Notes: generated by a model from the sequence alone, not told the origin. A DNA stretch of 64,000 bases from Saprospiraceae bacterium (GCA_020628855.1 JAHDEL010000004.1:36615-100614), one strand, 5' to 3'. Counted from the stretch's first letter, positions 35,803 to 45,168 are shown. Made by a program: numbers and translations.

Positions 35803-36621
35803 ATGTCAACAGTAAGTCAATCTGCAAAACGTATTACAGTGCATACCTTGAAAAAGATGAAAGCACAAGGTGAGAAAATAAGTATGCTCACAGCATATGA
35901 TTATAGCATGGCGAAGCTGGTAGATGAAGCAGGCATCGAAGTGATTCTAGTAGGAGATTCTGCATCAAATGTAATGGCTGGTCATGAAACAACACTACCT
36001 ATCACCCTTGACCAAATGATCTATCATGCCCAATCTGTTGTGAGAGCAGTCAAAAAATCACTTGTAGTTGTTGATTTGCCTTTTGGTACATACCAAGGAA
36101 ACTCTAGAAAAGGATTAGAGGCAGCCATAAGGATAATGAAAGAGTCTGGGGCTCATGCTGTGAAACTAGAAGGTGGTGAACAAGTAGCAGAATCTATAAG
36201 TAGAATTCTATCTGCAGGGATTCCAGTCATGGGACATCTTGGCCTCATTCCTCAAAGTATTTATAAATTCGGCACTTATACTGTAAGAGCAAAAGGAGAC
36301 ACAGAAGCTAATCAACTGTTAGCAGATGCTAAACTGTTAGAAGATCTCGGTTGCTTTGGTATCGTACTAGAAAAAATTCCAAATCTCCTCACTAAAGAAG
36401 TTACAGAATCAGTCCAAATACCAGTAATAGGGATTGGTGCAGGAAAACATGCAGATGGGCAAGTGTTAGTGATACATGATATGCTTGGGATAACTCAAGA
36501 GTTCAATCCAAGATTTCTCAGGAGATACGCCAGTCTTAGTGAAACAATTACCGACGCTGTCAAAGGGTATATAAATGATGTAAAATCTAAAGATTTCCCA
36601 TCAGAAGATGAGCAGTATTAA
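35803..36621 (+). CDS. panB: 3-methyl-2-oxobutanoate hydroxymethyltransferase
   Basis: 272 residues. Conserved [40 protein letters not shown] (metal-binding Asp), [10 protein letters not shown], the Lys in [10 protein letters not shown], and [10 protein letters not shown], then [21 protein letters not shown]. It forms ketopantoate from ketoisovalerate and methylene-tetrahydrofolate, the first step of pantothenate and CoA synthesis. No other pan gene is adjacent. mltG starts 3 bp downstream. Confidence 0.97.
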   Translation: MSTVSQSAKRITVHTLKKMKAQGEKISMLTAYDYSMAKLVDEAGIEVILVGDSASNVMAGHETTLPITLDQMIYHAQSVVRAVKKSLVVVDLPFGTYQGNSRKGLEAAIRIMKESGAHAVKLEGGEQVAESISRILSAGIPVMGHLGLIPQSIYKFGTYTVRAKGDTEANQLLADAKLLEDLGCFGIVLEKIPNLLTKEVTESVQIPVIGIGAGKHADGQVLVIHDMLGITQEFNPRFLRRYASLSETITDAVKGYINDVKSKDFPSEDEQY

Positions 36622-36624
36622 CCT

Positions 36625-37650
36625 ATGAAGCTCTTATTTAGAATTTCTATTGTCTTATTGATTTGCCTCGCAATATTTGGATACTACGGTTATCAAACCA
36701 TTTGGGGAGATAATACAAATCCTGCTACTAAATCACATAACCTTTTCATTCCTAAGGGTGCAACACTACAAACTGTGATGGATAGCTTGGCAATAAATGA
36801 TATGCTAACTTCGATCCCTGCATTCAAAAGAACAGCTTTAATAATGCAATTTGGTGACGCATCTATCAAGCCTGGTCGCTATGATATTTCGCAATTGACC
36901 ACGAATAGGAGCATCATTCAAAAGTTAAGGATAGGAGATCAAGATGCGATAGATCTAGTAATCAATAACTGTAGGACTACTGAAGAGTTTTGTAAGAAAA
37001 TAGCTCAGCAGTTGCCATTGTCTGTATCTGAATTGCAGACTTACTTTACGAGTGAAAAACTCTTAAACAATTGGGAAATAGATCAAGCAAATCTTTTTTC
37101 CAGAATATTACCTGACACTTATAAAGTCTATTGGACAAGTACACCTGAGCAAATAGCCAAGAAACTAGACCAAGCAAATACTAGCTTTTGGAACAAAGAA
37201 AGACTAGAGAAACTCAAGCATCTGGATTATACAAAAGAAGAAGTAATTACACTTGCGAGCATAGTTCAAAAAGAAAGTAATTATAATCCCGAAAAGCCTA
37301 GGATAGCCGGAGTATACGTAAATAGATTACAGAGAGGTATACTATTACAAGCTGATCCAACAGTAGTTTTTGCAACAGGAAAATTCGATTTAAGAAGAGT
37401 ACTCAATAGGCACCTTGCTATAGACAGCCCATACAACACTTATAAATATGCTGGCTTGCCTCCAGGGCCAATCTGTATGCCATCGAAGGCATCGATTGAT
37501 GCTGTACTCAATTACGAATCGCACAAATTCCTCTACTTTTGTGCGAAGCCAGATTACTCTGGACAACATGATTTTGCGGCTACTCTGAGACAGCACAATA
37601 ATAATGCAAATCGTTATCGCCGCTGGTTAAACAAACAAGGTATCAAATAA
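36625..37650 (+). CDS. mltG: endolytic murein transglycosylase
   Basis: 341 residues with one N-terminal membrane anchor (about 5-25). A LysM-like segment (LFIPKGATLQTVMDSL) is followed by the YceG catalytic domain: ITLASIVQKESNYNPEKP with catalytic Glu217, GVYVNRLQRGILLQADPTV and YNTYKYAGLPPGPICMP. It cuts nascent peptidoglycan strands and limits their length. Co-directional with panB and the rhomboid gene. Confidence 0.95.
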   Translation: MKLLFRISIVLLICLAIFGYYGYQTIWGDNTNPATKSHNLFIPKGATLQTVMDSLAINDMLTSIPAFKRTALIMQFGDASIKPGRYDISQLTTNRSIIQKLRIGDQDAIDLVINNCRTTEEFCKKIAQQLPLSVSELQTYFTSEKLLNNWEIDQANLFSRILPDTYKVYWTSTPEQIAKKLDQANTSFWNKERLEKLKHLDYTKEEVITLASIVQKESNYNPEKPRIAGVYVNRLQRGILLQADPTVVFATGKFDLRRVLNRHLAIDSPYNTYKYAGLPPGPICMPSKASIDAVLNYESHKFLYFCAKPDYSGQHDFAATLRQHNNNANRYRRWLNKQGIK

Positions 37651-37676
37651 CTTGTCATCTATCGAAATCTGAAGTA

Positions 37677-38303
37677 ATGAGTCTCACTCTAATTATAGTC
37701 ATTTTCACATCGTTAATTTCTTACCAAGCACTGAATAATGCGAACTTGTTTCATTCATTGAAGCACCATCCTTATGCAGAGCATAGACAAGGACAGCTAT
37801 ATCGAATGGTGACTTCTGGTTTCGTTCATGGGGATTTGACGCATTTGTTCGTTAACATGTTTGTCCTATGGAATTTTGGTGAATATATAGAAGCTCAATT
37901 CGTCAACCACTATGGGTTAATTAATGGAAGGATGCTATTTCTGACCGCTTATCTTGCAATTATTTTGCTAGCTGATATCCCAAGTTTTATTTCACAAAAA
38001 GATAATTATGGTTACAGTGCAGTTGGAGCATCGGGTGGCACTTCAGGGATCATCATGATGTTCATATTGTTGAACCCATGGAGTATGTTGTATTTGTTCT
38101 TCGCGATTCCTATTCCAGCTATTATAGTCGGTGTTGGTTATTTATGGTATTCGACTTGGGCGAGTAAAAACCAAGATGACAGAATAGATCATAGTGCTCA
38201 TCTTTGGGGAGCAGTTGCCGGTATAGTACTGGGACTCATTCTGCTTCCTTTTACACTTCAAAGATTCTTAGATAAAATTGTAGAGATACCATTTTTTAAT
38301 TGA
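37677..38303 (+). CDS. rhomboid-family intramembrane serine protease
   Basis: 208 residues with six membrane segments. Conserved HGDLTHLFVNMF (His51, His56, Asn60), GASGGTSG with nucleophile Ser119, and DHSAHLWGAVAG with His175, so the Ser/His dyad is intact. It cleaves transmembrane proteins within the bilayer; substrates are unknown. pssA follows after 4 bp. Confidence 0.9.
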   Translation: MSLTLIIVIFTSLISYQALNNANLFHSLKHHPYAEHRQGQLYRMVTSGFVHGDLTHLFVNMFVLWNFGEYIEAQFVNHYGLINGRMLFLTAYLAIILLADIPSFISQKDNYGYSAVGASGGTSGIIMMFILLNPWSMLYLFFAIPIPAIIVGVGYLWYSTWASKNQDDRIDHSAHLWGAVAGIVLGLILLPFTLQRFLDKIVEIPFFN

Positions 38304-38307
38304 CACC

Positions 38308-38976
38308 TTGAAACATATACCTAACATACTAACGCTTATAAATTTGAGTGCAGGGGTATTTGCAATTCTCCATCCTACACTCAATGTTGTCCTTGTTTGT
38401 TTTTGCGTTAGCTTGATTGCAGATGTACTAGACGGTGCATTAGCAAGAGTTCTTCAGGCACATTCAGAATTGGGAAAGATTCTTGATAGTCTTGCAGATT
38501 TGGTTTCATTTGTAGTTATGCCTGGTGTCATTACTTACAATCTCTTTCATTCAGAAGATTTTTATGATTATGGTTTAAACTTATGCGTCCTCTTTTATTG
38601 TGTTATGGGTTGCTTGAGATTGGCAAGATTTACAATAGGAAATGAAGAATCCAATAATTTTATTGGGTTACCGACTCCTGCTTCTGCAATGTTTGTGGTT
38701 GGCGCATGGTTAGGTCTTTCTAATTTACATTTCGATTCTTCTCTATACATCTGCATTCTTCTCTTGTTGCTTGGTTTACTTAATTTCTCACGCTTAACAA
38801 TGCTATCATTAAAATACTTACAGGCCAGCAAATATAAAGTTGGAGCATTCTGTCTTACAGGGCTTGTTAGCATTGGGACTCTACTCTATCAGCCTGCGTT
38901 CAGTCTTTTGGCAGGCATGATTTTCTATCTGGTTTGCAGTTTGATTTTTCACTTTGTATTAAAAGAAAGAACTTAA
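38308..38976 (+). CDS. pssA: CDP-diacylglycerol-serine O-phosphatidyltransferase
   Basis: 222 residues from a TTG start 4 bp after the rhomboid stop. The CDP-alcohol phosphotransferase motif D-G-x2-A-R-x8-G-x3-D-x3-D is complete (Asp42, Gly43, Ala46, Arg47, Gly56, Asp60, Asp64). About six to seven membrane segments. It makes phosphatidylserine, the precursor of phosphatidylethanolamine. The short membrane type matches Bacillus-like PssA rather than the E. coli peripheral enzyme. No psd gene is in the window. Confidence 0.9.
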   Translation: MKHIPNILTLINLSAGVFAILHPTLNVVLVCFCVSLIADVLDGALARVLQAHSELGKILDSLADLVSFVVMPGVITYNLFHSEDFYDYGLNLCVLFYCVMGCLRLARFTIGNEESNNFIGLPTPASAMFVVGAWLGLSNLHFDSSLYICILLLLLGLLNFSRLTMLSLKYLQASKYKVGAFCLTGLVSIGTLLYQPAFSLLAGMIFYLVCSLIFHFVLKERT

Positions 38977-38983
38977 AGGGCAT

Positions 38984-38991
38984 TACTTTTG
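38984..38991 (+). promoter_or_regulatory. candidate -7 box for the ferredoxin gene
   Basis: TACTTTTG matches TAnnTTTG exactly and ends 27 bases before the ATG at 39019. No TTG at the expected distance upstream. Confidence 0.4.
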
Positions 38992-39018
38992 TAAATGTGT
39001 TATCAAGAATATTAAGAT

Positions 39019-39366
39019 ATGGCTATCTATATTACAGACGAATGTATTAATTGTGGTGCTTGTGAACCTGAATGTCCAAATAACGCTATCTATGAAGGTG
39101 GATTCGAATGGGCAATGAAAGACGGTACCGGTGTCACAGGAGAGTATACTTTAGAAACTGGTCAGTCAGTTGATGTCGAAGCAAAACAACAGCCAATTGA
39201 TGATGATATCTATTACATCGTTCCTGACAAATGCACTGAATGTGTTGGGTTTCATGAAGAACCTCAATGCGCAGCAGTATGTCCTGTAGATTGCTGCTTA
39301 CCTGATCCTGAGAGGGAGGAATCAGAAAATGAACTCCTAGCAAGGAAAGAAAAACTTCACTTGTAA
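39019..39366 (+). CDS. 2[4Fe-4S] ferredoxin, YfhL-like
   Basis: 115 residues. The first cluster motif is [12 protein letters not shown] (residues 9-20). The second begins [18 protein letters not shown] near residue 73, with the longer spacing between second and third Cys seen in YfhL and Allochromatium-type ferredoxins. About 50 residues separate the clusters, including an acidic insert ([20 protein letters not shown]) typical of the Bacteroidota form. An acidic electron carrier; its partner is unknown. Confidence 0.92.
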   Translation: MAIYITDECINCGACEPECPNNAIYEGGFEWAMKDGTGVTGEYTLETGQSVDVEAKQQPIDDDIYYIVPDKCTECVGFHEEPQCAAVCPVDCCLPDPEREESENELLARKEKLHL

Positions 39367-39415
39367 GAATACGATTAGCATGTAGTCGGATAACAGTGTA
39401 AACTCATTCCTGAGA

Positions 39416-39529
39416 TTACACTCCTAACCATTGCTCATAGTCTTCAACGACTTTTGGAAGTTTCTTCACTTCTTCCTTTTTTACAAAAGGCTTAGAAAAG
39501 AACTCCTTGATTTTCAAAAAAATGTTCAT
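39416..39529 (-). CDS. possible 37-residue basic protein
   Basis: ATG 39529 to TAA 39416. The product opens with an amphipathic stretch (MNIFLKIKEFFSKPF), then a Lys/Glu-rich segment and VVEDYEQWLGV. Composition looks protein-like (balanced charges, a Trp and Tyr near the end) and it lies in an otherwise empty 333-bp gap convergent to the ferredoxin gene. I know no family. No clear promoter or ribosome-binding site is visible. Confidence 0.4.
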   Translation of the reverse strand: MNIFLKIKEFFSKPFVKKEEVKKLPKVVEDYEQWLGV

Positions 39530-39699
39530 AGGATAAAAGGATTTCTTACACTATATACGTAAGACAAAGGAAATTGTAACCTACCCTTATGTCTTTTTTT
39601 TATAAATCAGGGAAAACACTGATAAATAAAAGTTATATATATGCAAAAATACTAATATCTTAACAAATAAAGGCACTTACAGACTCTTGTTTTTTACTT
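39530..39699. other. AT-rich spacer without recognisable content
   Basis: Contains short A/T runs, a weak CTTAC...GTAAG repeat and no convincing terminator or promoter. Together with the small frame before it, it fills the gap between the ferredoxin and GNAT genes. Confidence 0.5.
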
Positions 39700-40194
39700 T
39701 TAGATTTTTTTTAATATGAGAATAAAGCAGTTCTGTTCATTAAAAATTTCCTCTCTATCAAACTTAAATCCCAACCTATAATAAAAGTTATGCGCTCTTG
39801 TATTGGAAGCAAGCGGGTCAACCAAAATTGAGTGTATTTCTGGTGAAGAAAACAATCTATCTATAGTCATCTCCATCATCTTACTACCTATACCCTTTCC
39901 CAAATTCTCCGACTCGCCTATCCAAATATCAAGTGCTCTATATCCTGAATCCATACTTCCCCAATATTGCGTCTCTTCATATTGAGGGTCAATGATTTGC
40001 AAAAAACCTACAGGAGTATTATCCAACTCAGCCATTAATTGCTCACGCCAAAATGGTTTTCTTTTTAATTCATAGGACCAATTCCAGTCCTCATCTGGGT
40101 CAGAATCAATAACATGTTGATAGGTATCCCATAATTCAAGGACAGCTAAATCTTCAAATCTAGCAGGTCTGAACTTAAGTGAAGTTAAATCCAT
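39700..40194 (-). CDS. GNAT-family N-acetyltransferase
   Basis: 164 residues. LKFRPARFEDLAVLELW opening, PVGFLQIIDP on the central strand, IWIGESENLGKGIGSKMMEM with the acetyl-CoA loop (G-K-G-I-G-S), and NTRAHNFYYRLGFKFDREE at the end. The IDPQYEETQYWG insertion and the overall plan resemble the aminoglycoside 6'-acetyltransferase/RimJ-like group, but the substrate is unknown. Its ATG lies 10 bp inside the end of the TauE gene, so the two are coupled. Confidence 0.85.
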   Translation of the reverse strand: MDLTSLKFRPARFEDLAVLELWDTYQHVIDSDPDEDWNWSYELKRKPFWREQLMAELDNTPVGFLQIIDPQYEETQYWGSMDSGYRALDIWIGESENLGKGIGSKMMEMTIDRLFSSPEIHSILVDPLASNTRAHNFYYRLGFKFDREEIFNEQNCFILILKKI

Positions 40195-40958
40195 CCTAGT
40201 CCTAAAGCAATGGATAGAAAAATCAGAAGTATTGCGACCAAGGTTTGGAGTTGCTTAAGTTTTACTTTCTTCAACAACTTATTTCCAATGTATGCTCCAG
40301 CAATAGCAGACCCTGTGGCTAATGATATCAATCCAAGGTTATCAAGTAGCCCAGATTTAGAAAGCCTAGTCGCATAGACCCCTAAACGTGAAAAATCTAC
40401 CAAGGAGGAGACTACAACGGATGTGCCAATAAATGCCTCTTTAGTTAACCCCGCCTTGATTAAAAATGCTGATCTCAGTGCCCCTTGATTGCCTGACAGT
40501 CCTCCAAAAAATCCGCTTAATACACCTCCTATGGGTAATTTATCTTTTGAGAATTGAAGATCTCTCAATCTAGGAATGAGATCAAAAACTGAGAAAAATA
40601 ATAACAAAATCGAAATGATAAATTTGACAGGATAGACTTCAAAATGAGAGCCCAAAAGATGGTAATCAAATAGCGGCGCAGTATCAGGAATGGAATAGAG
40701 CACCCAAGCACCAAAGATAGCTGCAATGATAGCCGGGATTCCAAATCTCAGAACAACCGATTTGTCTGCATTTCTGCCCACTAAAATGAGCTTAAACATA
40801 TTGTTAAAGAAGTGCACCACTCCTGTTAGGGCTATAGCTAAATCCACAGGAAAGAAAACCATGAAAACAGGAGTTAATATTGTTCCCAAACCAAAGCCTG
40901 AGAAAAAGGTCAAAATTGCTGCGAAAAATGCAACTAGAGCTATTATGAAGTATTCCAT
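40185..40958 (-). CDS. TauE/SafE-family membrane permease
   Basis: 257 residues with about eight membrane segments. The N-terminal FFSGFGLGTILTPVFM and the second-half GFFGGLSGNQGALRSAFL repeat each other, as in the TauE/SafE (DUF81) family. Members export sulfite or organosulfonates, but substrates are rarely known. It is divergent from the TRAP binding-protein gene (61-bp spacer) and overlaps the GNAT gene by 10 bp. Confidence 0.85.
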   Translation of the reverse strand: MEYFIIALVAFFAAILTFFSGFGLGTILTPVFMVFFPVDLAIALTGVVHFFNNMFKLILVGRNADKSVVLRFGIPAIIAAIFGAWVLYSIPDTAPLFDYHLLGSHFEVYPVKFIISILLLFFSVFDLIPRLRDLQFSKDKLPIGGVLSGFFGGLSGNQGALRSAFLIKAGLTKEAFIGTSVVVSSLVDFSRLGVYATRLSKSGLLDNLGLISLATGSAIAGAYIGNKLLKKVKLKQLQTLVAILLIFLSIALGLGWI

Positions 40959-41019
40959 CCGAGGATAAAAGTAATGAGTTGCCTTCTAACAAGATTAATA
41001 TCTTTGATAGAACAATCCA

Positions 41020-42135
41020 ATGTTTATGAAGCGAGGAGAATTTGTTAAGTCACTTACACTTGTAGGAGCTACTGCTGCGCTCACAGCTGGCTGTAGACCA
41101 AAACCAGAAAACACCGGAAAAAGCCCAGCAATTCACTCAGGGAAGAAATATAGATGGAAAATGGTGACTACATGGCCACCTGGTTTTCCTGTTCTAGGTG
41201 AAAGCTGCGAGATGCTTGCTAAATGGGTGAAAACTATGTCTGGTGGTAGAATGGAAATAAAAGTCTATGGTGGTGGTGAACTAGTGCCACCACTTGAAGC
41301 ATTCGAAACAGTAAGCAATGGTTCTGCTCAAATTGGATCTGGATCACCTTATTACTGGGCTGGTAAAATTCCAGCTGCTCCTTTCTTTGCTACTGTTCCT
41401 TTTGGAATGAATGCGCAGCAAATGAATACATGGATCTACTGTGGAGGTGGGTATGAGTTATGGAAAGAAGCATACGCACCATTCAATCTTGTACCTTTCG
41501 CCGGCGGAAATTCAGGAGTACAAATGGGAGGATGGTATAACAAAGAGCTGAATACTCTCCAAGATTTCAAAGGTTTAAAAATACGAATGCCTGGTATTGG
41601 GGGCAAGGTTATTGAGAAAATCGGTGGGTCAGCCATATTGGTTGCAGGCGGCGAATTATATACATCTTTGGAACGAGGTGTTATAGATGCAACTGAATGG
41701 ATAGGACCCTATCACGATCACCGTATGGGTTTTCATAAGATTGCTGATTACTATTATACTCCAGGATGGCATGAACCAGGAACATTATTGGAGTTTTTTG
41801 TAAACAAAGAAAAACTTGAAAGCTTGCCTTCAGACCTTCAAATGATTATTGAAACAGCTTGTGCAAGAATAAACCAATGGGTCCTGCTAGAATTCGAAGC
41901 TCAGAACAGAATCTTTTTAAAGAAGCTACAAGAAGAGCATAATGTAGATGTAAGATTATTCTCTCTTGAAATACTCCAAGGTCTAAGATCAGCTACAGAG
42001 GAGGTCTTACAAGATATGGTCGCTGATGATGCTTTTGCAAATACTGTCTACCAAGCATATAGGCAATTTCAAAAAGAGATAAATGCATGGTCTAATATAT
42101 CTGAACGACAATATTTTTCATTGCTCAATCCTTAA
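41020..42135 (+). CDS. TRAP-type solute-binding lipoprotein, DctP/TakP-like
   Basis: 371 residues; ATG 41020 or, more typical for this signal type, ATG 41026 (MKRGEFVKS). Hydrophobic segment ending in lipobox LTAGC. The mature part shows DctP-family wording: YRWKMVTTWPPGFPVLGE, FETVSNGSAQIGSGSPYYWAG, LQDFKGLKIRMPGIGGKV with the ligand-binding Arg, and SLERGVIDATEWIGPYHD. The closest recognisable subtype binds alpha-keto acids or similar carboxylates. No DctQ or DctM permease gene is adjacent in the window. Confidence 0.88.
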   Translation: MFMKRGEFVKSLTLVGATAALTAGCRPKPENTGKSPAIHSGKKYRWKMVTTWPPGFPVLGESCEMLAKWVKTMSGGRMEIKVYGGGELVPPLEAFETVSNGSAQIGSGSPYYWAGKIPAAPFFATVPFGMNAQQMNTWIYCGGGYELWKEAYAPFNLVPFAGGNSGVQMGGWYNKELNTLQDFKGLKIRMPGIGGKVIEKIGGSAILVAGGELYTSLERGVIDATEWIGPYHDHRMGFHKIADYYYTPGWHEPGTLLEFFVNKEKLESLPSDLQMIIETACARINQWVLLEFEAQNRIFLKKLQEEHNVDVRLFSLEILQGLRSATEEVLQDMVADDAFANTVYQAYRQFQKEINAWSNISERQYFSLLNP

Positions 42136-42770
42136 TCGTCGAACAAGGTTTTCCTACCATACTTAGAACAGATTGGGCATTGCAGCGGATCATGTCTTTT
42201 GGCCGGGCAATATTCTCTACCGAAAAAGATAATTTGGAGGTGGAGCTTATTCCAAATGTCCTTAGGATAAAGCCTCTTGAGGTCTTTTTCTGTTTTCTCT
42301 ACATTTTTTCCAGTACTCAATTTCCATCTCCAGGCAAGTCTGTGTATGTGCGTATCAACTGGAAATGCAGGCACACCAAATGCTTGAGACATAACAACGC
42401 TTGCAGTCTTATGTCCTACTCCAGGCAAGGATTCGAGTGCCTCCCAATTTTGTGGAACAACACCATCATACTGATTGACCAGAATTGCAGATAGTCCAGA
42501 AATTGCTTTTGATTTCCGGGGAGACAAGCCACATGGTTTAATAACTTCCCTAATTTGCTCAACAGGAATATGCATCATGTCAAATGGATTATCTGCCAAC
42601 CGAAAGAGTTTAGGTGTTACCATGTTGACTCGCTCGTCTGTACATTGTGCGGATAAGAGCACAGCCACAAGTAATGTATAAGGATCCTTATGGTCTAAAG
42701 GAATTGGTGTTTTTGGGTAAAGCTTTTCTAAAATTTGTTGAATATCGTTAGCTACCTCTTGCTTTGTCAT
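42132..42770 (-). CDS. nth: endonuclease III
   Basis: 212 residues. Helix-hairpin-helix LPGVGHKTASVV holds the catalytic Lys, and the catalytic Asp is in FPVDTHIHRLAWR. LLVAVLLSAQCTDERVN is the usual N-terminal block. The C-terminal cluster region reads REYCPAKRHDPLQCPICSK: three Cys, with a fourth (present in E. coli Nth) not seen before the end. It removes oxidised pyrimidines and nicks DNA. The stop overlaps the TRAP gene end by 4 bp (convergent). Confidence 0.93.
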   Translation of the reverse strand: MTKQEVANDIQQILEKLYPKTPIPLDHKDPYTLLVAVLLSAQCTDERVNMVTPKLFRLADNPFDMMHIPVEQIREVIKPCGLSPRKSKAISGLSAILVNQYDGVVPQNWEALESLPGVGHKTASVVMSQAFGVPAFPVDTHIHRLAWRWKLSTGKNVEKTEKDLKRLYPKDIWNKLHLQIIFFGREYCPAKRHDPLQCPICSKYGRKTLFDD

Positions 42771-42771
42771 T

Positions 42772-43644
42772 CTAATTTTTGCTTCTGCCTAGAATATCTT
42801 TTTTATCATTGTCCAATATAGCCTCAGGTCTTGGAGCTGATTCATAGATATGATCAAAGATCTTTGCTTGATAGACAAATCGTCCATTCTTCCATTCGTA
42901 GCCTTCGTAAGTTCCATCAGGAACATAAGTACTGCCTTGAGATTCTTGTTGACCCATTCTTGGCATTAAATGATCGAAGATGATCATGTCTAGGGCTTCA
43001 TTATAATTGAATGAAGCATTTGTATCTGAACTATAGGTTAACAACTTTCTGGACTTAATATCATCTCGGCTTTCAGGGTTCTCAGTCACAAAATGTTCAC
43101 CTCCGAATTGGATACTTTCCTCTTTCACAATGAGAACATCCGCAACCTTCGTCTTATCAAACTTCCCGTTCTGCTGGTAACCAAAGAGCAAATAGCTTGA
43201 TTTATCACCCTTGAGAGGTCTCATATTATAGTAAAGGGCTCCATACCAGTCTGAATGGCCATATTGCATATATTCAGCATCTCTATCAAGTAGACTACTT
43301 TGTGTTAATGGAATAGCTTTGTCATTAATTAGAGCATAACCTCCATAGGATAAAGGATGGCTACCTATATCTTTTTGCCATGTCAATAGAATCACTGAGC
43401 TATCTTTATTAGCAACTAATCGCGTGTAATTCTTAATTGAACTCCAACTATCGTTCTGATATAATTTTTCAGTAATGTAAGTATCAATGAGAGATTCAAA
43501 CCTTTCTCCGGCTCTTGCTCGATGTTCAGATTCGAATGCATTAATCATGACATCTCCATAAAACTTTAGGTCATTTAAGGTTTCTTGAGAAAAACCCGTT
43601 GAACACACTATGCACAGACTGACAATATGAAATAGACTCTTCAT
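42772..43644 (-). CDS. exported protein of unknown function
   Basis: 290 residues. Signal peptide ending about residue 19 (CSTGFSQ). The mature protein begins with a helix (LNDLKFYGDVMINAFESEHR), then a long beta-rich part with YGGYALINDKAIPLTQ, YLLFGYQQNGKFDKTKVADVL, and a conserved-looking FDHLMPRMGQ stretch. I know no family name. Proteins like this occur across Bacteroidota, as far as I recall. It lies upstream of nth on the same strand with a 1-bp gap. Confidence 0.65.
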   Translation of the reverse strand: MKSLFHIVSLCIVCSTGFSQETLNDLKFYGDVMINAFESEHRARAGERFESLIDTYITEKLYQNDSWSSIKNYTRLVANKDSSVILLTWQKDIGSHPLSYGGYALINDKAIPLTQSSLLDRDAEYMQYGHSDWYGALYYNMRPLKGDKSSYLLFGYQQNGKFDKTKVADVLIVKEESIQFGGEHFVTENPESRDDIKSRKLLTYSSDTNASFNYNEALDMIIFDHLMPRMGQQESQGSTYVPDGTYEGYEWKNGRFVYQAKIFDHIYESAPRPEAILDNDKKDILGRSKN

Positions 43645-43693
43645 GACTTGGGATTTGATCTAATGGTTATTCAACGCATTTATCATTCCTTCC

Positions 43694-44209
43694 TTACTCA
43701 GCAATGCAAGTATTAACAATTTCTTTATAGTCTGGGATATCTGAAGCGAATCTATGAATAAAACTATTCTTTACTTCTCCATCTTTCAACATGAAAATTC
43801 CAGGCATTTGAAATCCGTCACCAACTTGCTTCAAACTGATAAAAGTACCTTTCATTGTTGCTTCGAATCCACGAATAATATTCTTCAATCCAAAGAGCTG
43901 ATTGAAGTTTCCTTTGATTAATCCAAAATGCAGGTATAGATCACAAGATGGGTCCGATATATGCTTATAGCCTTTAAGACCAAATTGTTCAAAATACATT
44001 TCGGCTATATCGTTCTCAGTCATGTGGACGAAAATAATTTCAACACCATTCTCTTTGAAAAATCCTTGAGTTTCAGAAAGTTCTTTTAATGAATCCCGAC
44101 AAAATACGCATCCAAAATGCCTCAAGAATACAAGCATAATTGGATGGTCTTGGGAAAGTGTCTTGATAGATTCCTCCGTATTAGTTTGGATATTCGAAAT
44201 ATCGATCAT
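43694..44209 (-). CDS. AhpC/TSA-type peroxiredoxin-like protein
   Basis: 171 residues, no signal peptide. Thioredoxin-like fold with IMLVFLRHFGCVFCRDSLKE: a C-x-x-C redox site at about residues 34-37, characteristic of the AhpC/TSA_2 (FAM213/PRXL2-like) group rather than classical peroxiredoxins. PGIFMLKDGEVKNSFIHRFASD at the C-terminus. Probable thiol oxidoreductase; the substrate is unknown. It lies 23 bp after mdh on the same strand. Confidence 0.75.
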   Translation of the reverse strand: MIDISNIQTNTEESIKTLSQDHPIMLVFLRHFGCVFCRDSLKELSETQGFFKENGVEIIFVHMTENDIAEMYFEQFGLKGYKHISDPSCDLYLHFGLIKGNFNQLFGLKNIIRGFEATMKGTFISLKQVGDGFQMPGIFMLKDGEVKNSFIHRFASDIPDYKEIVNTCIAE

Positions 44210-44232
44210 AAATCCAAAGCTCCAAATTGTTT

Positions 44233-45168
44233 TTAAATGAGATTCATTCCTTTAAATGTACCAATGACATCTTGAACGTGCGATGCAGAAGACTTTAACA
44301 ACGCTGTTTCATCAGCATTGAGCTTCAACTCAATCACTTTCTCAATACCATCTTTACCTAACTGCACTGGAACTCCTAAATAGAGATCATCTAAACCATA
44401 CTGTCCATTCAGCCTAGCACAAACAGGGAAGATTCTATTCTCATCTTTTACAATAGACTCTACCATTTGGGCAGCAGCTGCACCTGGAGCATACCAAGCA
44501 GATGTTCCCATTAGTTTGACTAATTCTCCACCACCCTTCTTCGTTCGTTCCACAATCGCATCAAGTGTAGCAGTATCAATCATCTCTGTCACTGGTATAC
44601 CTGCGACAGTAGTATATCTTGGTAGAGGCACCATAGTGTCTCCATGACCACCCATCAATACAGCTTGGATATCTTTTGGAGAGACATCTAAAGCAGTCGC
44701 TAAGAATGCTCGATACCTTGCTGTATCAAGGATACCTGCCATGCCAAATACTTTCGTGTCAGGTAGACCTGAAGCCTTATAAGCTGCAAAAGTCATCACA
44801 TCTAGAGGATTGGAAACGACAATGATTATTGGATCTTTGCTGTGCTGTAGTATAGATTTTGTCACAGAGACTACAATCTTTGCATTTGTAGTAATGAGAT
44901 CGTCACGACTCATCCCTGGTCTTCTTGGCACTCCAGCTGTGATTACAACAATATCACTATTTGCAGTGTCTTCATAATTTTCTGTACCAACTAATCTTGT
45001 ACTATAATAATCAATTGGTGCTTGTTGCCAGCTATCTAAGGCTTTACCTCTAGCTACATCTCCTTTGATGTCTAGCAAGACGACTTCTTTCACAATATCT
45101 TTGTGCGCCAAAACATTAGCAACTGTTGCACCAACATTTCCAGCGCCAACAACGGTAATTTTATTCAT
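44233..45168 (-). CDS. mdh: malate dehydrogenase (LDH-like type)
   Basis: 311 residues. NAD-binding ITVVGAGNVGATVA and LLDIKGD at the N-terminus. Substrate-specificity loop AGVPRRPGMSRDDL with Arg pair (malate rather than lactate, which would have Gln). VVSNPLDVMT, active-site His in GGHGDTMVPL. It interconverts malate and oxaloacetate in the TCA cycle. Full length, its own promoter region upstream, redoxin gene downstream. Confidence 0.96.
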   Translation of the reverse strand: MNKITVVGAGNVGATVANVLAHKDIVKEVVLLDIKGDVARGKALDSWQQAPIDYYSTRLVGTENYEDTANSDIVVITAGVPRRPGMSRDDLITTNAKIVVSVTKSILQHSKDPIIIVVSNPLDVMTFAAYKASGLPDTKVFGMAGILDTARYRAFLATALDVSPKDIQAVLMGGHGDTMVPLPRYTTVAGIPVTEMIDTATLDAIVERTKKGGGELVKLMGTSAWYAPGAAAAQMVESIVKDENRIFPVCARLNGQYGLDDLYLGVPVQLGKDGIEKVIELKLNADETALLKSSASHVQDVIGTFKGMNLI

